A DNA stretch of 12,157 nt from JALOOE01 sp964423545 (GTDB taxonomy: Bacteria; Chloroflexota; Anaerolineae; CG2-30-64-16). The stretch covers positions 1 to 12,157 of the forward strand of contig CAYRFV010000173.1 of the NCBI GenBank assembly GCA_964423545.1. The letters are read 5' to 3'. Made by a program: the position numbers and the translations under genes. Shown here piece by piece: positions 6,798 to 12,157 of the stretch. The notes beneath the pieces were generated by a model, which worked only from the letters and a program-made list of their open reading frames with translations, searched no databases and was not told where the DNA came from. Position 1 is the stretch's first letter. Each line of letters begins with the position of its first letter.

Positions 6798-6819
6798 TTA
6801 GGGAGGGGTTAGGGAGGGG
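6798..6819. repeat. Tandem 11-bp G-rich repeat with G-quadruplex potential
   Basis: The unit TTAGGGAGGGG occurs twice in direct succession (6798-6808 and 6809-6819). The plus strand thus carries four runs of three or four G with loops of 1, 3 and 1 bases, fitting the usual G-quadruplex pattern. The plus strand is the template strand for the local genes. It starts just beyond the SRPBCC stop (6830) and lies 110 bases before the sulfatase start (6688). The rest of the 6689-6829 gap shows no gene. Confidence 0.7.
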
Positions 6820-6829
6820 TGCGTACTCC

Positions 6830-7356
6830 TCAATCTGGTGCATGGACATGCTTGACGTCGTACTCTGTACCTCCAATCAACTGGCTCAACTTGTGGAACG
6901 CCTTGCGCATGGGGGGGACGACGCCATGCGGGAGCACAGTTTTCTTGATCGGTCCGCTCACGGCGAAGTACTCACGAAATACAAAGACACCTCCGCCGTC
7001 CGCGCTCGGTTCCACGCCCATCAGCCCGATGTAGTCATGCAATGGGAAAAGTGAGCCTTGCGTGTCATAGGCATAGCACAACGGCGGGTTCCAATAGACG
7101 ACCTTTTCGACCAGCATCAGTCCGCCTTGAAAAACCAGCGTACGCGTTGTGCCGACGGCGCTTTCACCGCTCGCAAGCGGTTGCGGATGCTCGACGATGA
7201 CACTCTTGAGCAGCGGCACCCATTCGGTCAGCCCTTCGTGGTGCGCCAGTCGCGCGAAGACCGTTCGGGTGGATCGCTGAAGCGAATCCACCCTTCGGTC
7301 TGGAGCGGCGCGTGCGTGAACTTTGTTGGGTCAAACCCAAAGTGACTCGTGTCCAA
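6830..7356 (-). pseudogene. SRPBCC/START-like protein with an apparent N-terminal frameshift
   Basis: The intact frame (from a GTG at 7291) gives 153 residues whose body, beginning TVFARLAHHEGLTEW and including VVYWNPPLCYAYDTQG and GLMGVEPSADGGGVFVFREYF, looks like the SRPBCC (polyketide cyclase/START) fold, which binds hydrophobic ligands. That frame lacks the first beta strand. The strand is present one frame over: from a TTG at 7356 the bases read MDTSHFGFDP...FTHAPLQTEGWIRFSDPPER, ending at 7261, exactly where VFARLAHHEG begins in the other frame. One extra G near 7261-7263 would join them into a 175-residue protein with the family-like junction PPERVFARL. A hairpin (7267-7293) sits beside the break. 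The TTG start is uncertain, as its ribosome site is poor. It could be a true pseudogene, a sequencing error, or a shorter protein started at GTG. It follows the second sulfatase by 48 bases. Confidence 0.6.
7267..7293. repeat. Near-perfect hairpin inside the SRPBCC gene
   Basis: Arms at 7267-7278 and 7281-7293 pair over 12 bp with one bulged A and a two-base loop. It lies in the N-terminal coding part, four bases from the place where the reading frame breaks. Such a palindrome can promote small indels or sequencing dropouts. Confidence 0.55.
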
Positions 7357-7404
7357 CCTGGTTGCATCGTGAGGTTATCTGCCCTCGACCTCACTGCCGC
7401 GCTG

Positions 7405-9777
7405 TTATTGCCGCGCCATCGCGACCCGCATACGCTCCTCGGGATCGATGAAGTGATCGTGATCGTCTACGCCCACGTCGAGCTGCACCCAGTGAATCTT
7501 GCCGGTGAACTTGCTGGCGGCAGTCGTGTAATCACGGCTGACAGGCGTGCCGGACTCGTAACCAATATCCGTCGTTTCATCGGCGGAGAAGATCATCGGT
7601 TGCGTGGCGGCGACGCGGCCTTTGCCTACTTCCTTGCCGTCGTAGTAGAGCGTGACGTTACCGCCCTTGGCCAGGCCGCCGCCGTCATACGCGAACTCCA
7701 TGCGCACCTGGTGCTTGCCTTGCGGAATCGGCGCGGTGGCCTCGGTCGGGAAATCGTGGATGCCCAACACGTTGTAGGTGAACTTGAGCTTGCCGTCCTT
7801 GGCGTACACGCTCCAGCCGCCGAACTTGCCACCCTGCGCGATGATGACGCCATTGGCAGGCTTGCTGCCGATTTCGACTTCAGCCGTGATAGAGAACGAC
7901 TTGTTCTTGATGCTGACCACGCTGCTCTCGGACAGGCGCCCCATGCCGGGGAAGAACTGCTGCGAATTGCCGTGGATCAGCGTCGGCCGTCCTGCTAGTT
8001 CTGGCAGAAGACGTTCAGTCTGCCGGTCATCCAGCGGCAGGACATTGTACTTGGTCGCTTCGATCAGGAACTGCCGCTGCAGCTTGTGCAACATGGCGGG
8101 CATCTCCTTTGACAGGTCGTGCGCCTGCGACCAATCCTTGCTGCCGTCATACAACTCCCAGATGTCGTCGTCGAAAGCCGCCATCTTCTGGCCGACCATC
8201 TGCCAGGGTGTGCGGTGCTTGGTGACGGCGCTCCAACCCTTGTAGTAGATGCCGCGGTTGCCGAACATCTCGAAGTACTGCACGTCGTGCCGTTCGGGTT
8301 CATCAGCCTTGCCGAAGCTGTAGAGCATGCTGACGCCTTCCATCGGCGACTGGGTCACACCGTTCACCTGGATCGGCTCGGGCAGGCCGGCCGCTTCCAG
8401 AATGGTCGGGGCGACGTCAATCACGTGGTGGAACTGCGTGCGCAGGCCGCCCTTTTCCTGAATGCCCGCGGGCCAATGCACGATGGTGCCGTTGCGCGTG
8501 CCGCCCCAGTGCGAGGCGACCTGCTTGGTCCACTGATACGGGGTGTCCATCGCCCACGCCCACCCCACGGCATAGTGATTGTATGACTCGGGCGAGCCGA
8601 ACTCATCCATCTTGGACAACATGAATTCCGGCGTCTCCAGCGCGGCCATGCCGTTGAAGTTGGCCATCTCGTTGAACGCGCCGTTCAGCGTCCCCTCGGC
8701 CGACGCGCCGTTGTCGCCGATGATCACGTAGATCAGCGTGTCGTCCAGGATGCCCAGCCCTTCGATGGCGTCGATCACGCGGCCCACGTGGTAGTCGGTG
8801 TGCTCCAGGAACCCGGCGTACACTTCCATCTCGCGTTCCAGCACGGGCTTGAGCTGGCTGGGCATGTCATCCCACGCGGGAATCTCAGCGTGGCGTTTGG
8901 TCAGCTCGCAATCTGGGGGAATGACACCCAGCTCTTTCTGCCTCGCAAAGGTGAGTTCGCGCTGCTTGTCCCAGCCGTGGGCAAACTGGCCCTTGTACTT
9001 GTCCGCCCATTCCTTGGGCACGTGGTGAGGGGCGTGGGTCGCGCCCGGCGCAAAGTACGCGAAGAACGGTTTGTCCGGCATCAACGCCTTCTGCTGGCGA
9101 ATCCAGTTGACGGCATGGTCGGCCAGGTCCTCGGTCAGGTGATAGCCTTCTTCCGGCGTAGCAGGCGGCTCGACCGGGGTGAGCCCCTCGTACAGCGCCG
9201 GATCCCACTGGTTGTTCTCGCCGCCGATGAACCCGTAGAAGTATTCGAAGCCGCCGCCGCCCGCCGGCCAGTGCTCGAACGGGCCCATGGGGCTGGATTC
9301 CCACACCGGCACTTCGTGGCACTTGCCAAACATGGCCGTGGAATAGCCGTTCAGTTTCAGGGTCAAGGCAATCGGCGCTTTGGTGTTAGGCCGCAACGAG
9401 CTTTGACCGGGGGCCGCGGTGGCGGTCTCGGTGATGTTGCCCATGCCGACGGAGTGATGGTTGCGGCCGGTCAACAGGGCCTGGCGGGTGGGTGCGCACA
9501 GCGCCGTGGTGTGAAACCGATTGTATTTCAGCCCCCCGGCTGCCAGTTTCTCGAACGTGGGTGTCTGACACGGCCCGCCGAACGCGCTGGACGCCCCAAA
9601 GCCCACATCGTCCAGCAGGACGATCAGCACATTGGGCGCGCCGGCCGGTGGGCGCAGCGGTTCGATGGGCGGAAACCTGGTGTCCGGGTCTTTGGCATCA
9701 TACGTAGTCAGCCCCCAACTGGGGACTTCCGGGATCGGAAGTTGTGCACGCAGATACCGATCTGGTTGATTCGTCAT
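7405..9777 (-). CDS. Arylsulfatase (Cys-type), second copy
   Basis: A 790-residue paralogue of the sulfatase at 4313-6688, about 75% identical over the first 100 residues by my count and similar to the end. It keeps Asp56-Asp57 (LLDDVGFG), the formylglycine site Cys94 in CAPTR followed by QALLTGR, GKCHE, GATHAPHH and GDNGAS. It also has the same C-terminal beta-rich domain (from about residue 617, FFPGMGRLSESSVVSIKNKS). No signal peptide is present. The start is clear: GGAGC six bases before ATG, N-terminus MTNQPDRYLR. It lies 48 bases downstream of the SulP permease with no hairpin between, so the two are probably co-transcribed. Differences in the loops (for example HWPAGGGGFEY against MWPTGSGFEY) may give a different substrate range. 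Confidence 0.94.
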   Translation of the reverse strand: MTNQPDRYLRAQLPIPEVPSWGLTTYDAKDPDTRFPPIEPLRPPAGAPNVLIVLLDDVGFGASSAFGGPCQTPTFEKLAAGGLKYNRFHTTALCAPTRQALLTGRNHHSVGMGNITETATAAPGQSSLRPNTKAPIALTLKLNGYSTAMFGKCHEVPVWESSPMGPFEHWPAGGGGFEYFYGFIGGENNQWDPALYEGLTPVEPPATPEEGYHLTEDLADHAVNWIRQQKALMPDKPFFAYFAPGATHAPHHVPKEWADKYKGQFAHGWDKQRELTFARQKELGVIPPDCELTKRHAEIPAWDDMPSQLKPVLEREMEVYAGFLEHTDYHVGRVIDAIEGLGILDDTLIYVIIGDNGASAEGTLNGAFNEMANFNGMAALETPEFMLSKMDEFGSPESYNHYAVGWAWAMDTPYQWTKQVASHWGGTRNGTIVHWPAGIQEKGGLRTQFHHVIDVAPTILEAAGLPEPIQVNGVTQSPMEGVSMLYSFGKADEPERHDVQYFEMFGNRGIYYKGWSAVTKHRTPWQMVGQKMAAFDDDIWELYDGSKDWSQAHDLSKEMPAMLHKLQRQFLIEATKYNVLPLDDRQTERLLPELAGRPTLIHGNSQQFFPGMGRLSESSVVSIKNKSFSITAEVEIGSKPANGVIIAQGGKFGGWSVYAKDGKLKFTYNVLGIHDFPTEATAPIPQGKHQVRMEFAYDGGGLAKGGNVTLYYDGKEVGKGRVAATQPMIFSADETTDIGYESGTPVSRDYTTAASKFTGKIHWVQLDVGVDDHDHFIDPEERMRVAMARQ

Positions 9778-9825
9778 GAAAATGCTCCTTTTTCTCTACA
9801 AGAACTGCCTAGTACAAAACGCAAT

Positions 9826-11523
9826 TTACGCTGCCTTCGCCGCTGCCGAGCTTGCACCTGTTGTCTGCAGCCACTGTTCTGCCGCCTGCCAGGCTGTCTC
9901 CTCGGCTGCCAGGATGCGCGTTGTGGCCGGGAAGACATGTTCGCTGCCGATGATCTCCAGGGCGCCGCTATTCTTCAGCACCTCTATCACGCCAGGGGCG
10001 ACGTCGGTCAACATCAGCACGCAGCCGTTTGCGTTCAGCTCCTTGGCATAGCGTTCGAGCCATTTGATGGCCGTGCTGGTGACGGTCCGCAGATCACGCA
10101 GCACGAGCACCACCGCAGCATTGGCGGCGCCGCGTGCTGGCGGCATCTGGTCGTCCAGCGTTGGCACCTCGGCAAAGAAGTCCAACCCCTGCACGACCAT
10201 GACCGTGGTCGCATTGGGGGCCAGCGTCGTGGGGGCGGCGCGCATCTCCCAGCCGCCATCTTCCATGCGCACGGCCTGCAGCAGGCGGAACTTGTTGGCC
10301 GACGCCACGACGTAGAGAATCAGCGACAGCCCCGCACCCAGGAAGATAGTGTATTGGAGCGGGATGAACAGCGCCGAAAAGAATGTGATCGCCATCGCGG
10401 CGATGGGGCCCCATGCCCTGGTGCGGAGAATGAGCCGCGCGCTGGGCACGCGCGCCACAATCAATTCCACGCCGATCACGGTCAACATGCCGCCGATGAC
10501 GGCCAGCGGCACTTTCTCCGCGGAGCTCCCAAAGAGCAGCACGATCAGGCCCAGCCATAGCCCGGCGAACACACCGCCCCACCGGCTGTTGGCGCCCGCG
10601 CCGACGCTGATGCCGGTGCGCGAGAGCGAGCCGCCGGTGCCCATCGACTGAAAGAAGCTGCCCGCCAGGTTGCCGAGGCCCTCACCGACGAAGTCGCGCG
10701 ACTGGCTGGCCTTGCTGCCGTCAGGATTGGGCACGGCCGTGCTGATCCCCGCACCCTGCGCCAGCGCCACCAATGCGACCGAGACCGCGCCGAGCGCCAG
10801 CTGCGGGATCAGGCTGAAGTCCGGCAGCATGAAGGTCGGCAGGCTATTGGGAATGGTGGCGATGCTGCCAACCAGTTCCGTCTGAATCTGGAAATAGTTG
10901 ACGACGAACGTGGCAACGACCAGCACGATGATGGCGGCGAACTTCTCCAACGGGCGGATGCGCTTCAGGATCACCAGGAAGATGATCACACTAACCGAGA
11001 CTGCCACCGTGGTCATGTCCCACTGGTCGATGTTCTGCAGCCAGTTGATGGTTTTCTGCCACTGGTTGCTGCCTTCCGGGCTATAGCCAGTCAGGTGGTG
11101 TTCCTGGCCCAGGATGATCAGCAGCGAGGCCCCGGCGACAAAGCCGGTCATGACGGCGTTCGAGACGAAATTGACGATGCTGCCCAGGCGCGCAATGCCC
11201 AGCACGAACATGATCACACCCACCAGGAAGGTGATGGTGAAGAGCGCCGCGGGCATCTGGCTGTCCTGAATGCCCGCATTCTGCAAGACGCTGCCCGTGG
11301 CCAGCGCGATGGCGCTCGTCAGGGTGCTCATCATCAGGATGGTGCCGGTGGACAGCGAGGCCACGATCGTGGCGACAATGCCCGAATACAGGCCATAGAC
11401 CGGGTTAACGCCGGCCAGCTGCGCATAGGCCATGCCTTCGGGGATGCTGAACAGGCCTGTGGCAAGCCCGGAGATGATATTGGGGACGATGCCCTTGCGC
11501 GGTGGCTTTGCTTCAGGCGCCAT
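9826..11523 (-). CDS. SulP family sulfate permease with STAS domain
   Basis: A 565-residue inner-membrane anion transporter. The N-terminal about 415 residues hold the SulP membrane domain, starting with the conserved PNIISGLATGLFSIPEGMAY region and including GSLSRTGISVGAGA (about residue 300) and the late helix FSALFIPLQYTIFLGAGLSL. Residues about 437-550 form a cytoplasmic STAS domain (VMVVQGLDFFAEVPTL, then VVLVLRDLRTVTSTAI), with Asp477 and the Thr/Ser cluster 480-484 near the site that is regulatory in related domains. The tail is Ala-rich. SulP proteins move sulfate, bicarbonate or other anions. Placement directly before an arylsulfatase supports sulfate, though direction (import or disposal) is not shown. 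The ribosome site before ATG 11523 is weak (GGAAAGTGA). It starts 22 bases after the truncated MFS frame. Confidence 0.92.
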   Translation of the reverse strand: MAPEAKPPRKGIVPNIISGLATGLFSIPEGMAYAQLAGVNPVYGLYSGIVATIVASLSTGTILMMSTLTSAIALATGSVLQNAGIQDSQMPAALFTITFLVGVIMFVLGIARLGSIVNFVSNAVMTGFVAGASLLIILGQEHHLTGYSPEGSNQWQKTINWLQNIDQWDMTTVAVSVSVIIFLVILKRIRPLEKFAAIIVLVVATFVVNYFQIQTELVGSIATIPNSLPTFMLPDFSLIPQLALGAVSVALVALAQGAGISTAVPNPDGSKASQSRDFVGEGLGNLAGSFFQSMGTGGSLSRTGISVGAGANSRWGGVFAGLWLGLIVLLFGSSAEKVPLAVIGGMLTVIGVELIVARVPSARLILRTRAWGPIAAMAITFFSALFIPLQYTIFLGAGLSLILYVVASANKFRLLQAVRMEDGGWEMRAAPTTLAPNATTVMVVQGLDFFAEVPTLDDQMPPARGAANAAVVLVLRDLRTVTSTAIKWLERYAKELNANGCVLMLTDVAPGVIEVLKNSGALEIIGSEHVFPATTRILAAEETAWQAAEQWLQTTGASSAAAKAA

Positions 11524-11545
11524 TGGGATTTCACTTTCCAGCAGT

Positions 11546-11911
11546 CTAGCTATGCTTGGTCCTGCGTATGGTAGCTGGCGAGCCTTGCGCGTTCATCATT
11601 CCGCTGCGGGAAGAAGAACACGGGCGCGCAGCGCCAATTGGGGCCATCCTTCTGCGCCCGCAGCGGTCACCGTATGCACAGAGCCAGAGCACGGAGCAGG
11701 CCAGACCTAGCGCATAGGTCACGACCACGAAGTTGAGCTGTGTTTGTGACGGGTCGGAGTACGCGCCGATGGACGGCAGGGAAACGTTCGCCATGGCCAA
11801 CGGCAGGTTGGCGACGGCCGCCACGATGATGAGGGTGCCAAGGATGGCTTTTGCTTTGGCAGGAGCGCCGTCAGCAGCAGCGGACGTAGTGGGGACAGCG
11901 GAAACGGTCAT
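11546..11911 (-). pseudogene. Truncated MFS transporter, N-terminal fragment
   Basis: A 121-residue frame. Residues about 22-89 match the start of a major facilitator, DHA2-like drug/proton antiporter: helix 1 (ILGTLIIVAAVANLPLAMAN), the loop VSLPSIGAYSDPSQTQLNFV, helix 2, and motif A as GDRCGRRR (81-88). After that the frame changes to a non-transporter tail (RPCSSSRSGMMNAQGSPATI) and stops. The other ten helices are absent, and SulP begins 22 bases later, so a deletion removed the rest. The start has an almost ideal ribosome site (AGGAGG, six bases before ATG), so the fragment may still be translated and could feed ribosomes towards SulP. Such a fragment is not expected to transport anything. 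Confidence 0.75.
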
Positions 11912-11934
11912 GATTTCCTCCTGACACTGAAATA

Positions 11935-12157
11935 TTAGTTCAGCGCGCCGATGGTTACGACCTTCACAGATAACAGCGGAAAGCCCAGGTTATAGAGCTG
12001 CGTCAGCGCGCCGATCAGCGCGGCCTGGTCTTGAAATTCACCGGTGATCACAGTGACCACTTGCTCTCTGGGCTGGCTTTGCACCTGAATGCTGACGTCA
12101 CCCACATAGGCGGCCCAACTTTGATCCAGGTAACCTTGAATGCAGATCTGATATGTG
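11935..12157 (-). CDS. Hypothetical protein, C-terminal part (cut by right edge)
   Basis: A frame open from the right edge gives 73 residues to a TAA at 11937-11935. It opens TYQICIQGYLDQSWAAYVGD, continues VVTVITGEFQDQAALIGAL and ends with a beta strand (FPLLSVKVVTIGALN). The pattern of a strand, a short helix DQAALIGALTQLYNLG, and a final strand resembles small alpha/beta proteins found next to transporters in environmental bacteria, in which a binding domain covers YxIxVxGxLD...W. I do not know a function. It ends 23 bases before the MFS fragment start, so the two probably formed an operon. The N-terminus lies outside the window. Confidence 0.65.
   Translation of the reverse strand, partial: TYQICIQGYLDQSWAAYVGDVSIQVQSQPREQVVTVITGEFQDQAALIGALTQLYNLGFPLLSVKVVTIGALN

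Noticed and set aside
7164..7394. 76-codon minus-strand frame across the sulfatase/SRPBCC junction
   Set aside because: It is the third frame over the SRPBCC N-terminus. Its Arg-rich translation has no fold features, whereas the two other frames together give a convincing SRPBCC start.
8788..10560. 590-codon open frame on the plus strand
   Set aside because: It lies antisense to the second sulfatase and the end of SulP, both of which have clear motifs. Its translation is rich in Arg/His/Gly/Ala with no recognisable domain, as expected from the reverse of GC-rich genes.

Overview
This is a GC-rich window (about 60% by eye) in which every gene I can support lies on the minus strand. It reads from the right edge (12157) towards the left edge (1). 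I see no phage, insertion sequence, CRISPR array, tRNA or rRNA. The gene style (SHOCT and DUF1269-like small proteins, an MPCLFA-type small membrane protein, a C-rich/G-rich intergenic tandem repeat, a high-GC SulP/CLC/arylsulfatase set) suggests an environmental bacterium. Chloroflexota is my best guess, with an actinobacterial or proteobacterial origin not excluded. This assignment is inference.

Right third (12157 to about 9826): the C-terminal end of an unidentified small protein runs in from the right edge. It is followed by a truncated MFS transporter with an excellent ribosome binding site, in which only the first two membrane helices and motif A survive. Next comes a complete SulP sulfate permease with a C-terminal STAS domain.

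Middle (9777 to 3779): this is the core of the window. Two paralogous cytoplasmic arylsulfatases of about 790 residues, both with the Cys-type CAPTR formylglycine motif and the same C-terminal beta-rich domain, flank a START/SRPBCC-like gene. That gene appears to carry a one-base frameshift in its N-terminal region. The second sulfatase is tightly linked to a DUF1269-like membrane-associated protein. The likely theme is sulfate-ester scavenging plus movement of the released anion. No formylglycine-generating enzyme is encoded here, so maturation must be supplied from elsewhere.

Left third (3603 to 1): a CLC-type anion channel/transporter that lacks the usual gating glutamate, an uncharacterised 156-residue protein, an alanine-rich 277-residue protein with repeated TGEAL-like units, a SHOCT-domain protein, and the start of a small membrane protein cut by the left edge. 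Intergenic spaces here carry strong perfect or near-perfect hairpins without clear U-tracts (658-690, 1617-1668, 3653-3689, 3697-3729). They probably divide the co-directional block into several transcripts or mRNA segments.

No gene-free stretch exceeds 300 bases. The largest gaps are 2163-2355 (a weak promoter candidate and a small hairpin), 6689-6829 (a tandem G-rich repeat), 3604-3778 (two hairpins), 111-249 (an in-frame coding-like remnant after the SHOCT stop), 598-729 and 1564-1691 (one hairpin each).
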